DNA from: Sinomonas humi
Lineage (GTDB): Bacteria; Actinomycetota; Actinomycetes; Actinomycetales; Micrococcaceae
Direction of reading: 5' to 3'
Length of the DNA stretch: 64,000 bases
Assembly (NCBI RefSeq): GCF_000802235.1
Contig: NZ_JTDL01000145.1
Span: 62,001-126,000, forward strand
Positions 8,557 through 16,846 of this stretch are shown here, piece after piece. The notes below the pieces were generated by a model. That model was not told the DNA's origin, made no database searches, and saw only the letters and a list, made by a program, of their open reading frames with translations. The stretch's first letter is position 1. Each line of letters opens with the position of its first letter. The translations under genes were made by a program, and so were the position numbers.

Positions 8557-10415
8557 GTTCATGTCTCAGTCTTGTGGAAGGTGTCGGTTTGAGTAACGAG
8601 TATGTGGCCGCGGTACAGGCTGCGGGGCACGGACCCGCGCCCGAGGTGGAGGCTGCCGGGCAGGCCATCATCCATGCGGGTATGCGGCGGGAGCAGTCTC
8701 CATACTGGACGGAATGCACGTGGACTGAAGAGAACGCGACAGAGCTGATTCGCCGGATCTATGAAAACGCCGACATGGGCGCCGGGAGCTTCCGTGAGAA
8801 ACTGAGGAAGCAGCTGGATGGTGCACCGAAAGCGGTATTTGTCTTGGCTGCCGAACTTATCTCGATTCATCTCCTCCCAATCTCGACAACCTTGGGTGCG
8901 ACCAAGCGGTCGAGGATTGAAGAGGTGCTTCAGTGGGCAGACACCGACTACACCATTCCCGAGGTAATCGAGCGGGCCTTTAGCGCCCCCGGATCTTTCG
9001 GGAGTGGCACCGGGTACAACACGAGCCAATGGGAGCATGTCGTCTGGCTCGCAAAGTTCGTCCAGCTGGTGAGCTCGTTGTCCCAGTCCCAGCGTGACGA
9101 GGCGCTCACGGCTCCCGAGGCGTTTGCCCGACTGACGGATGCTGTGGAGCATCGTGTGCAGGGAATCAGATTCGCCCTCGAGTACCTGGCTTGGCCGAGT
9201 TACTTCCCACCGGTCGTGAGTAGAGACCATCGAAGGAGGATCAGGGCCGCCTTCTCAGCCCAGATTGGCGGCGTCAGCGGAGACAGTGAGTTGGCGATCA
9301 GCCAAGATCTCGCAGCGATTCGTCTCCACCAAGAGCAGGAGTTCGGCCGAGGACAGGTCGAGTGGTACGACTCACCATTCCGCGAACAGTGGGATGCAGA
9401 GAAGCAGACGTCCAAGCTCGAAGAGATCGAAGTTGCGGCAGAGCGTTCTCACCCAACTGAATCGCAGAGGACTGCCGGCTCAGACGGGTTGCTGTTCGAC
9501 GTTAGTGATGAACTCGCCGACTCCTTGTTTGTGGACCGCGAGGGCCTGCAGGAGGTCATCGAACTGCTGAGGACGCGGAAGCAGATCGTCCTCTACGGCC
9601 CACCCGGGACGGGGAAAACCTTCTTGGCGCGTGCACTCGCTCGGCATCAGACTGGTGAGTCCAGCCAGGATCTCGTGACGACGGTCCAGTTCCATCCGTC
9701 CTACGCATATGAGGACTTTTTCGAAGGTTATCGACCGACGTCCGACGGCAAAGGGAACGTTGGCTTTCGACTCGACCCAGGCCCGCTACGCCGTATCGCT
9801 GCTGCAGCTGCTAAGCCTGAGAACCGCGACAGGCCTTTCTTCCTGATCATCGATGAGATGAACCGCGGGAATCTCGCGAAGGTATTTGGCGAGCTGTATT
9901 ACCTGCTCGAGTATAGAGATGAGGCGATCGCTCTTCAATACAGCCCCACCGAGTCCTTCTCTTTGCCGCCCAACCTGTTCCTCATAGGAACGATGAACAC
10001 AGCTGACCGCTCCATTGCAATGGTCGATGCGGCTATTCGACGACGATTCGCATTTGTGGAGCTCCACCCTCAAGAGGGGTTGATCGCGAACATGCTCTCG
10101 CGTTATCTCACGGCCAACGGTATGAGCCAACTGCGGGCGCAACTCCTCGACACCCTTAATAAGGAAATCGACCCCTCGGGGCGAGACCTGATGATCGGCC
10201 CCTCCTACTTCATGAAGCGCGACGCCGATTCTGAGGACGGGCTCAGCCGCATCTGGAAGTACGAGCTTCTTCCCTTACTAGAAGAGCACTACTACGGTCG
10301 GCTCGAACGAGCGCAGGTTCACGCCCAGTTTGGACTTGAAGGCATTCGCCGGCGAGCTACCATCTCTGCGCAGGCTCGGGACAGTGAGGGAGACGACGAT
10401 TCAGTCGAAAGCTGA
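8553..10415 (+). CDS. mcrB: McrB-like AAA+ GTPase of a type IV restriction system
   Basis: McrB proteins form hexamers that hydrolyse GTP and drive the McrC nuclease on modified DNA. The AAA+ module is clear: Walker A YGPPGTGKT (about 348-356), Walker B FLIIDEMNRGN (about 429-439), and the McrB signature GTMNTADRSI (about 480-489) followed by RRRFAFVEL. The 340 or so residues before it match no DNA-recognition domain I know; in McrB proteins this region reads the target. GTG 8553 is chosen because it overlaps the helicase stop as GTGA, implying coupled translation. A TTG lies 36 bases further in. The C-terminus overlaps the start of mcrC. I am sure of the family; the target is unknown. Confidence 0.9.
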   Translation: MSSCLSLVEGVGLSNEYVAAVQAAGHGPAPEVEAAGQAIIHAGMRREQSPYWTECTWTEENATELIRRIYENADMGAGSFREKLRKQLDGAPKAVFVLAAELISIHLLPISTTLGATKRSRIEEVLQWADTDYTIPEVIERAFSAPGSFGSGTGYNTSQWEHVVWLAKFVQLVSSLSQSQRDEALTAPEAFARLTDAVEHRVQGIRFALEYLAWPSYFPPVVSRDHRRRIRAAFSAQIGGVSGDSELAISQDLAAIRLHQEQEFGRGQVEWYDSPFREQWDAEKQTSKLEEIEVAAERSHPTESQRTAGSDGLLFDVSDELADSLFVDREGLQEVIELLRTRKQIVLYGPPGTGKTFLARALARHQTGESSQDLVTTVQFHPSYAYEDFFEGYRPTSDGKGNVGFRLDPGPLRRIAAAAAKPENRDRPFFLIIDEMNRGNLAKVFGELYYLLEYRDEAIALQYSPTESFSLPPNLFLIGTMNTADRSIAMVDAAIRRRFAFVELHPQEGLIANMLSRYLTANGMSQLRAQLLDTLNKEIDPSGRDLMIGPSYFMKRDADSEDGLSRIWKYELLPLLEEHYYGRLERAQVHAQFGLEGIRRRATISAQARDSEGDDDSVES

Positions 10416-11643
10416 ACCCCGTACCCACCTGGTGCTCGATGAGCTCGAGCGCGTGCCCCAGCGAGTGTTCGTCGATCCCTCGACTGCCCGCAAGATCGCT
10501 GGCTTGGGTCTCGTGACTATAACACCGGCTTGGGAGGGCGGCATGGACCTCTTACCCACAGGGCGGGTGGGTGCGATACAGGTCGAGGATCTTCTCATCG
10601 AGGTCAGACCGAAGGCAAGGGTTGGACTCGACCGCATCTTGTTCTTGCTAGGGTACGCTGCAGATCCGGGGTTTCGTCCAGATGACCTTGCCGGCGCGAC
10701 CTTCGATGATCTTTTCAGTGCTCTGGCCGAATCAGTGGCGCGACAAGTCGAACGAGCTCTCACGCTCGGTCCGATATCCGGATACGTGCGCGTTGAGGAG
10801 GCTCTGCGATCAGTTCGGGGCCGAATTAGGGTAGGCGAACAGATCGCGCGCCACCCCGGAATGCTGCTGCCCCTCGAAATGACCTTCGACGACTACACCG
10901 CCGATATACCAGAGAATCGGATACTCCGCTCGGCGATACGTCGGGTTCGAGGGCTTCCCAGACTAGCTCCGGATTTGTCCCGGCGTCTAGGACATTTGGA
11001 TGCGAAACTCGATGGAGTTGGCGTGCTTGCACCGGGGGAGCCTTTACCGGCATGGCACCCGTCACGACTCAATGCCCACTACCTCCCTTCATTGCGGATC
11101 GCAGAACTCGTTCTCAGAAACTTGTCTTCTGAAGCCGGGATCGGTGGGCAAACTATCGCCTCCTTCATTGTCGACATGGCGAAGGTTTTCGAGGACTTCG
11201 TGACGGTGGCTCTGCGCGTGGAACTGGGCAATCGAGGATACGCCGCTCAAGCGCAGTATCCGATTGTGCTCGACCAACCGCAGCCAGATGGAAACCAAGT
11301 ACGGATGTTTGCAGACGTGGTTCTGATGGCGAAAGGGCGCCCAGCGGGTGTATTTGATGCGAAGTACAAGGCGTCCTGGCGTGGATCGTATTCCAATGCC
11401 GATCAATACCAGATGCTGGCATACTGCACAGCGCTCGATGTCCGAATAGCATGGCTTCTCTATGCCGACTCTGGCGTTAGCCGAGCTCGGCGGATCGTCA
11501 ATACGGAAGTGTCGGTCAATGAGGTTCCCATCGATTTGTCTCGCAGCCCGAGCGAGCTGTTGGCCTCGATCGGCGACTTGGCGAAGGTAGTCCTGTCCTC
11601 GGACGAGTGGGGACAACCGTTGACGCGAGACTCGATCGCCTGA
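10384..11643 (+). CDS. mcrC: McrC-like PD-(D/E)xK nuclease subunit
   Basis: Partner of McrB and the likely DNA-cleaving subunit. The C-terminal half carries the nuclease signature: an aspartate in MFADVVL, then FDAKYK (D-x-K) about 20 residues later, then the helix ADQYQMLAYC with its conserved glutamine. The N-terminal half fits the McrC domain that contacts the McrB hexamer. The frame is open upstream to TTG 10330. I prefer GTG 10384, which cuts the overlap with mcrB from 86 to 32 bases, although neither start has a good ribosome binding site. Last gene of the lower-GC operon. Nothing resembling a mobile-element gene follows. Confidence 0.88.
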   Translation: MRETTIQSKAEPRTHLVLDELERVPQRVFVDPSTARKIAGLGLVTITPAWEGGMDLLPTGRVGAIQVEDLLIEVRPKARVGLDRILFLLGYAADPGFRPDDLAGATFDDLFSALAESVARQVERALTLGPISGYVRVEEALRSVRGRIRVGEQIARHPGMLLPLEMTFDDYTADIPENRILRSAIRRVRGLPRLAPDLSRRLGHLDAKLDGVGVLAPGEPLPAWHPSRLNAHYLPSLRIAELVLRNLSSEAGIGGQTIASFIVDMAKVFEDFVTVALRVELGNRGYAAQAQYPIVLDQPQPDGNQVRMFADVVLMAKGRPAGVFDAKYKASWRGSYSNADQYQMLAYCTALDVRIAWLLYADSGVSRARRIVNTEVSVNEVPIDLSRSPSELLASIGDLAKVVLSSDEWGQPLTRDSIA

Positions 11644-11699
11644 GAAGTCGGAAACCCCTTGCCCCACCATTGTGACCCATGCCATACTCTCTCTCGATA

Positions 11700-11714
11700 C
11701 GCATCGACGATACG
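11700..11714. promoter_or_regulatory. Probable operator of the LacI regulator (site 1)
   Basis: Imperfect 15-bp palindrome CGCATCGACGATACG, 28 bp before the lacI-type start codon. The same site with a T at its centre lies before the ABC transporter operon (12811-12825). LacI-family proteins bind odd or even palindromes of this size; autoregulation is inferred. Confidence 0.6.
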
Positions 11715-11742
11715 GTTCGACGAGCACGAGGAGGTGACTGCG

Positions 11743-12765
11743 ATGCCAACAAGCAAGGACGTAGCTCGCCTAGCCGGCGTCTCGCAGAGCACCGTCTCGT
11801 ACGTCATGAGCGGCCGTCGGCCCATCTCCGAGAAGACCCGCAAGCGCGTAGAAGACGCGATGGCGCAGCTCGCTTTTCAGCCGAACGCCGGCGCCCGCGC
11901 CCTCGCCAGTCGACGCAGTCAGGTCATCGGCCTCGCGATCCCGTTCGTGCCCGATCTGCACCGCGGCTCGATGATGGGGTTCATCTCCGTCATTGCCGCC
12001 TCGGCACGGCAGAGCGACTACGACATCCTCCTCGTCACCGATGACGAGGGCCCACAAGGCCTCGAGCGCGTCGTCGGCCAACAGCTCGTCGACGGGCTCA
12101 TCATCATGCAGGTCGAGGGCGACGACGCCCGCGTTCCCGTGATCCGCAACCTCCCCGTCCCGAGCGTCCTCATCGGTATCCCCGAGAAGCACGAGGGCCT
12201 CAAGTGCATCGACGCGGACTTCGAGCTCGCCGGCCAGATGTGCGTCGAGGAGCTCGCCAAGCTCGGCCACGAGACGGTGACGCTCGTGAACTGGCAGGAC
12301 GCCGTCGTCCGACGTCGCGTGAACTACGTCAAGCGGTTCCACCACGGCGTCGACAAGGCGGGCGCCGCAACAGGCGCCAAGATCATCCATGTCCCGGGCC
12401 GCGCCACGATCGCCGGCATGGAGAAGGCCGTCGCCAATGCCCTCGAGCAGACCAAGGGCGTCCCGGCCTTCATCGCCCCCGAAGCCGCCAACCAGGATCT
12501 TCTCGTCGAGGCCCTCAACAACTTGGGCCTCGTCCTCGGGAAGGACGTCTCCGTCGTCGTCAATTGCTCCGACAGCCTCGCCGAACGGCAGCGCATCCCG
12601 CTGACCACCATCGACTTCGAGCCCGACCAGGTCTCGCGCCGGGTTGTCCAGATGATCGTCCACGACCTCACCGAGCCCACGTCCAGGTCCCATGAGGCCC
12701 TGGAGCTCATCCGGCCAGTGTTCAAGCACCGGAAGAGCACCATCCGTCCGCGCCCCCAGCGCTGA
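11743..12765 (+). CDS. LacI-family transcriptional regulator
   Basis: Sugar-responsive repressor of 340 residues. The N-terminal helix-turn-helix is SKDVARLAGVSQSTVSYVMS, with the hinge helix PNAGARALASRR, then the periplasmic-binding-protein-like effector domain. ATG 11743 is chosen for the strong GAGGAGGTG just upstream; an in-frame ATG at 11659 would add an unusual leader. It precedes an ABC importer, GH127 glycosidase and sugar-catabolic genes on the same strand, and the two intergenic regions share one palindrome, so it probably controls that operon and itself. The inducer is probably an arabinose-containing sugar, judged only from the glycosidase. Confidence 0.92.
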   Translation: MPTSKDVARLAGVSQSTVSYVMSGRRPISEKTRKRVEDAMAQLAFQPNAGARALASRRSQVIGLAIPFVPDLHRGSMMGFISVIAASARQSDYDILLVTDDEGPQGLERVVGQQLVDGLIIMQVEGDDARVPVIRNLPVPSVLIGIPEKHEGLKCIDADFELAGQMCVEELAKLGHETVTLVNWQDAVVRRRVNYVKRFHHGVDKAGAATGAKIIHVPGRATIAGMEKAVANALEQTKGVPAFIAPEAANQDLLVEALNNLGLVLGKDVSVVVNCSDSLAERQRIPLTTIDFEPDQVSRRVVQMIVHDLTEPTSRSHEALELIRPVFKHRKSTIRPRPQR

Positions 12766-12810
12766 CATTCCTTACCCCTGCGAGCCGTTCCACCCCGGCA
12801 ACAATCGATA

Positions 12811-12825
12811 CGCATCGTCGATACG
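12811..12825. promoter_or_regulatory. Probable LacI operator before the ABC transporter operon (site 2)
   Basis: CGCATCGTCGATACG is the site 1 palindrome with one central base changed. It sits inside a direct duplication of CGATACGCATCG (12806-12817 and 12819-12830), 52-66 bp before the binding-protein start. The duplication may allow two dimers to bind. Confidence 0.62.
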
Positions 12826-12876
12826 CATCGACAACCCAAGAAGTGAAACATCCCCTAGAAGCGAAGGAGCTTTTCT

Positions 12877-14097
12877 GTGAAGAATTCACGCGTTTTCGCC
12901 GCGCTCGCTGGAGCGGCCTCCATCACGCTCGCCTTGGCGGCGTGCGGGTCGGGATCCAGCACCGCCTCCTCGGGCGGAAAGCAGACGCTGACGATCGAGG
13001 ACTACTACACCAGCACCTACGATCCGCTCTACAAGGACTGCGGCCAGCAGGTCGGCGTGAACGTGAACCCGGTGCACGTGGCCGGCGCGGCGCTGATCGC
13101 GAAGGTCCTCCAGCAGGCGTCCTCGAGGACGCTGCCCGACGTCCTGATGCTCGACAACCCGGACGTGCAGCAGATCGCCGCGACCGGCGCACTCGCGCCC
13201 CTCAAGGACTTCGGCGTCAGCGCGCCCGCGGGCGACGTTCCCGGCGTCGTCAACGCCGGCACTTACAACGGCCAGGTCTACGGCCTCGCACCGGTCATCA
13301 ACTCGATCGCGCTGTACTACAACGTTGACATGCTCAAGGCCGCAGGCATCACGCCGCCCAAGACCTGGGACGAGCTCAAGGCGGACGCGTCCAAGCTGAC
13401 GGACGCGAGCAAGGGCGTCTACGGCTTCGCGATGAGCAACATCAACACCTACGAGGGTACGTGGCAGTTCCTGCCGTTCTTCTGGACCAATGGGGGTGAC
13501 GAGAAGAACATCAACAGCCCGGGCGCCCAGCAGGCGCTGCAGCTCGTCGTCGACCTCCAGAACAACGGTTCGATGTCGAAGAGCTCGGTCACGTGGAGCC
13601 AGCAGGACGTGAACAACCAGTTCATGGCCGGCAAGGCCGCCATGATGATCAACGGCCCGTGGCAGCTGCCCGCGCTCAACGGCACGAAGGGCCTGAACTT
13701 CGCGAGCGTGCCGATCCCGACCCGCACGGCCGACCAGCAGATCGTCTCCCCACTCGGCGGCGAGACGTTCAACGTCCCGCAGACCGGCGACAAGACGAAG
13801 ATGGGGCTCGCAGCCAAGTTCGTCAACTGCCTCAACACGCCGGCCACGCAGGTGAAGATCGCGGGGATCTCGGGCAACGTGCCCGCGCAGGAGTCGGCGG
13901 CCGCCGACTGGGCGAAGAGCCACCCGCAGGTCCAGTCGTTCGTCGAGACCGTGAAGACGGCCCGCGCCCGCACCGCCGAACTCGGCCCGAAGTGGCCCAC
14001 GGCCGCGACCGCCATCTACACGGCGGTTCAGAATGCGCTCACCGGCAAGGCATCACCGGCGGACGCGCTCCAGCAGGCGCAGGCGCAGAACAAGTAG
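12877..14097 (+). CDS. ABC transporter sugar-binding lipoprotein
   Basis: Extracellular solute-binding protein, family 1, 406 residues. The signal peptide ends in the lipobox LAAC (Cys23), so it should be anchored to the outer face of the membrane. Start GTG 12877 has GAAGGAG 8 bases upstream. The body resembles carbohydrate-binding proteins (for example MLDNPDVQQIAATGALAPL and NGPWQLPAL). It precedes two permeases; no ATPase is encoded in the operon, so a shared MsiK-type ATPase elsewhere is likely. Judged by the downstream GH127 enzyme, the ligand may be an arabinose-containing oligosaccharide. Confidence 0.9.
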   Translation: MKNSRVFAALAGAASITLALAACGSGSSTASSGGKQTLTIEDYYTSTYDPLYKDCGQQVGVNVNPVHVAGAALIAKVLQQASSRTLPDVLMLDNPDVQQIAATGALAPLKDFGVSAPAGDVPGVVNAGTYNGQVYGLAPVINSIALYYNVDMLKAAGITPPKTWDELKADASKLTDASKGVYGFAMSNINTYEGTWQFLPFFWTNGGDEKNINSPGAQQALQLVVDLQNNGSMSKSSVTWSQQDVNNQFMAGKAAMMINGPWQLPALNGTKGLNFASVPIPTRTADQQIVSPLGGETFNVPQTGDKTKMGLAAKFVNCLNTPATQVKIAGISGNVPAQESAAADWAKSHPQVQSFVETVKTARARTAELGPKWPTAATAIYTAVQNALTGKASPADALQQAQAQNK

Positions 14098-14106
14098 ACC
14101 GGGCAC

Positions 14107-14134
14107 GCCGGGGGCGGACAGCCCCGCCCCCGGC
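14107..14134 (+). terminator. Perfect 11-bp hairpin between binding protein and permeases
   Basis: GCCGGGGGCGG (14107-14117) pairs exactly with 14124-14134 around a 6-base loop, 10 bp after the lipoprotein stop. No U-tract follows. Such hairpins often protect or partly terminate the transcript so that more binding protein than permease is made. Confidence 0.55.
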
Positions 14135-14158
14135 ACCCGTTCCGCAAAGGAGCGTGAC

Positions 14159-15130
14159 ATGACCTCAGTGAGTGACATGACCTCAGTGGGCGGCCGCCTC
14201 GATCGGCGCGCGCGCCCGACGGCGGGCGGCCCGACGGCGCCGCGGCGCAGGCCCCGGCTCGGCCGCCAAGTGGCCAGGTGGCTCTTCGTCGCACCGGCCG
14301 TCATCTTCGTGCTGGTCTTCTTCGGCTATCCGATCGTGCAGAACGTGATGATGTCGCTGGAGAACTACACGACCACCACCTTCTACACGGGCGAGGCGCC
14401 GTGGGTCGGCTTCGCGAACTACGTCACCGTCTTCACGAACCCGCTGTTCACGACGACGGTGATCAACACCGCGCTGTTCACGGTCGGCTCGATCGTGTGC
14501 CAGTTCGTACTCGGCCTCGGGCTCGCGCTGTTCTTCAAACGGCATTTCCCGCTCGGCGGGTTCCTCCGCTCGCTGCTGCTCCTGCCGTGGCTGCTTCCGC
14601 TCATCGCCTCGGCTGCAGTGTGGAAGTGGATCCTGGACCAGGGCTCGGGAGCGCTCAACCAGTTCCTCGGCCTGTTCGGGGTGAGCCCCGTGCCGTGGCT
14701 CGTGAGCCCGAGCCTCGCGCTCGTCGCCGTGATCGGCGTGAACATCTGGCTCGGCATCCCGTTCAACACCACGATCCTCTACAGCGGCCTTCAGGCCGTG
14801 CCGGAGGAGCTCTACGAGGCGGCGTCGCTGGACGGGGCCGTCGGGTGGAAGGCGTTCTGGCACATCACGTGGCCGAGCATCCGCTCGGTGGTGGGCGTCG
14901 TCGTCGTCCTCGGTGTCGTGTACACACTCAAGGTTGTCGACATCATCCTCGGCCTCACCGGGGGAGGGCCCGCGAACTCGACCCAGACGCTCGCGACGTG
15001 GGCGTACCAGAACTCGTTCGTGCAGTTCCTGTTCGGCCAGGGCGCCGCCGTGAGCAACGTGCTGATCGCGGTCTCGCTCGTCTTTGCCCTGGTGTACCTC
15101 TCGATGACCCGCAAGGAGGTCGACGAATGA
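14159..15130 (+). CDS. Sugar ABC transporter permease (MalF type)
   Basis: Inner-membrane subunit of 323 residues with about six transmembrane segments. The EAA loop that docks the ATPase is visible as EAASLDGAVGWKAFWHITWP (about 221-240). ATG 14159 follows AAAGGAG. The first 16 codons contain a short duplication (MTSVSDMTSVGG), so a second possible start lies at codon 7. The stop overlaps the next permease as ATGA. Confidence 0.92.
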   Translation: MTSVSDMTSVGGRLDRRARPTAGGPTAPRRRPRLGRQVARWLFVAPAVIFVLVFFGYPIVQNVMMSLENYTTTTFYTGEAPWVGFANYVTVFTNPLFTTTVINTALFTVGSIVCQFVLGLGLALFFKRHFPLGGFLRSLLLLPWLLPLIASAAVWKWILDQGSGALNQFLGLFGVSPVPWLVSPSLALVAVIGVNIWLGIPFNTTILYSGLQAVPEELYEAASLDGAVGWKAFWHITWPSIRSVVGVVVVLGVVYTLKVVDIILGLTGGGPANSTQTLATWAYQNSFVQFLFGQGAAVSNVLIAVSLVFALVYLSMTRKEVDE

Positions 15131-15990
15131 CGACGGCGACGCAAGCAATCCTCGCGCCCGGCGGCGTGCGGAAGGACCGCAACCGGCCCTCGCGGAAATG
15201 GCCGATGACGGTGCTCGGCATCATCTTCCTGGCCATCATGATCTTCCCGGTCTACTGGATGATCAACAGCAGCCTCCAGGCGAACTCGGGGGCGGTGAAC
15301 ACGGACTGGTTCCCGATCCATCCCTCGTTCGCCGGCTACCAGACCGCCTTCGCGCAGCAGGGCACGAACCTCGTCACGAGCCTCATCGTCTCGGTGAGCA
15401 CCGTAGTGCTGACCCTCGCCGTCGCCACCCCGGCCGCGTACGGGCTCGCGCGGTTCAAGATGAAGGGAATGACGGCGTTCGTGTTCGTCCTGCTCATCAC
15501 CCAGATGATCCCCACGATCGTGATCGCGAATGCGCTCTACACGCTCTTCAACAGCGTGGGGCTGCTGAATTCGTACCTCGGCCTGATCCTCGCGGACAGC
15601 GCGGCGCAGATCCCGTTCTCGATCCTGCTCATGCGGGCGTTCATGACGTCGATCCCGCCCACCCTGGTGGAGGCGGCGCTGGTCGACGGCGCGAACAACT
15701 TCCGTGCGTTCGTCTCGATCGTCCTGCCGATCAGCAAGAACGCGATCATCACGGCGGCGCTGTTCGCCTTCCTCGGGGCGTGGGGCGACTTCCTGTTCGC
15801 CCTGACGCTCACGAGCACACCCGACGTCCGCCCGATCACCCTCGGCATCTACAACTACCTCGGCGCGAACGTGTCCCAATGGGGGCCGGTCATGGCTACG
15901 GCCGTGATCGCGTCCATCCCCGCTGGGGTGCTGCTCGTCCTTGCGCAGAAGTACATCGCGGCCGGCGCCCTCGGCGGCGCGGTCAAGTGA
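15127..15990 (+). CDS. Sugar ABC transporter permease (MalG type)
   Basis: Second permease of the importer, 287 residues, with an N-terminal [11 protein letters not shown] segment typical of MalG-like proteins and the EAA loop [20 protein letters not shown] (about 181-200). The 4-bp ATGA overlap with the upstream permease implies coupled translation. The heterodimer should form the channel for the sugar delivered by the lipoprotein. Confidence 0.92.
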   Translation: MTTATQAILAPGGVRKDRNRPSRKWPMTVLGIIFLAIMIFPVYWMINSSLQANSGAVNTDWFPIHPSFAGYQTAFAQQGTNLVTSLIVSVSTVVLTLAVATPAAYGLARFKMKGMTAFVFVLLITQMIPTIVIANALYTLFNSVGLLNSYLGLILADSAAQIPFSILLMRAFMTSIPPTLVEAALVDGANNFRAFVSIVLPISKNAIITAALFAFLGAWGDFLFALTLTSTPDVRPITLGIYNYLGANVSQWGPVMATAVIASIPAGVLLVLAQKYIAAGALGGAVK

Positions 15991-16012
15991 AAGACGCGGT
16001 CAAGTGAAACGC

Positions 16013-16031
16013 GGCCGAGTGAAACTCGGCC
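16013..16031 (+). repeat. Hairpin within degenerate repeats after the permease gene
   Basis: GGCCGAGT and ACTCGGCC form an 8-bp perfect stem around GAA, 21 bp before the next start codon. The region 15979-16037 is built of three or four imperfect copies of a unit ending in AAGTGA, GAGTGA or ATGTGA, as if the 3' end of the permease gene had been duplicated. Possible mRNA-processing or translation-tuning element. Confidence 0.45.
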
Positions 16032-16051
16032 ATGTGACAAAGGAGAAACAC

Positions 16052-16846
16052 ATGAATTCGACGGCTGGACGACCACTGCGCGTCCTCGTCTGGGGAGAGA
16101 ACCGGCACGAGCAGGCTGAGCCGCACGTCGCCGAGATCTACCCGGACGGCATGCACAACGCCATCAAGGAGGGTATCGAGGAGAACCTCGGCGAGCGGGT
16201 CAGCGTCACGACGGCGCTGCTGGACGACCCCGAGCACGGGCTCACCGAGGAACGCCTCGCCCAGACGGACGTGCTGACCTGGTGGGGCCACGCGGCCCAC
16301 GCCGAGGTCTCGGACGAGGTGGTCGAGCGGGTGCACCGGCACGTTCTGGCCGGGATGGGCCTCGTGGTGCTGCACTCCGGCCACTGGTCGAAGATCTTCC
16401 AGAAGCTCATGGGCACCACGTGCACCCTGCGTTGGCGCAGCGAGAACGATCGCGAGCTCGTCTGGACGGTTGACCCGACCCATCCGATCGCGCAGGGCGT
16501 CCCGCACCCGATCGAGATCCCGCAGCAGGAGATGTACGGCGAGCAGTTCGACATCCCGCGGCCCGACGAGATCGTCTTCATCAGTTCGTTCTCCGGCGGC
16601 GAGGTCTTCCGCAGCGGCATCACGTTCCGGCGCGGCCACGGGAAGATCTTCTACTTCAGCCCCGGCGACCAGGACTTCCCCGTCTACCACCACAAGGACG
16701 TACGCCGCGTCATCGCGAACGGCGTCCGGTGGGCCGCCAGCGACCGGCCGGAGCGGGAGATGCCCGTTCTGCTGCGCTACGAGACCGGCGACTTCTTCAA
16801 TGGCCATGGTTACGAGGGCGCGATGCGTGACAGGGTCGGCAATTGA
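16052..16846 (+). CDS. ThuA-like domain protein (sugar catabolism)
   Basis: Protein of 264 residues in the trehalose-utilisation ThuA family, which has a class I glutamine-amidotransferase-like fold. Recognisable stretches are [22 protein letters not shown] and [14 protein letters not shown]. ThuA proteins act in disaccharide catabolism, often beside Gfo/Idh/MocA dehydrogenases as here; the exact reaction is uncertain. ATG 16052 has AAAGGAG 7 bases upstream. Its TGA overlaps the next ATG by one base, so the two genes are coupled. Confidence 0.88.
   Translation: MNSTAGRPLRVLVWGENRHEQAEPHVAEIYPDGMHNAIKEGIEENLGERVSVTTALLDDPEHGLTEERLAQTDVLTWWGHAAHAEVSDEVVERVHRHVLAGMGLVVLHSGHWSKIFQKLMGTTCTLRWRSENDRELVWTVDPTHPIAQGVPHPIEIPQQEMYGEQFDIPRPDEIVFISSFSGGEVFRSGITFRRGHGKIFYFSPGDQDFPVYHHKDVRRVIANGVRWAASDRPEREMPVLLRYETGDFFNGHGYEGAMRDRVGN

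Noticed and set aside
201-11643. DISARM system
   Set aside because: No methyltransferase, phospholipase-D (DrmC) or SNF2-like DrmD gene is in the operon; only the DUF1998 helicase is shared.
11644-11742. Attachment site at the right edge of the defence island
   Set aside because: No direct repeat of the left-edge sequence was seen, and no integrase gene is present in the window.
12886-13923. Long open frames on the strand opposite the sugar operon and other GC-rich genes
   Set aside because: They are Arg/Ala/Val-rich mirror translations of clearly identified genes, a normal effect of high GC3.
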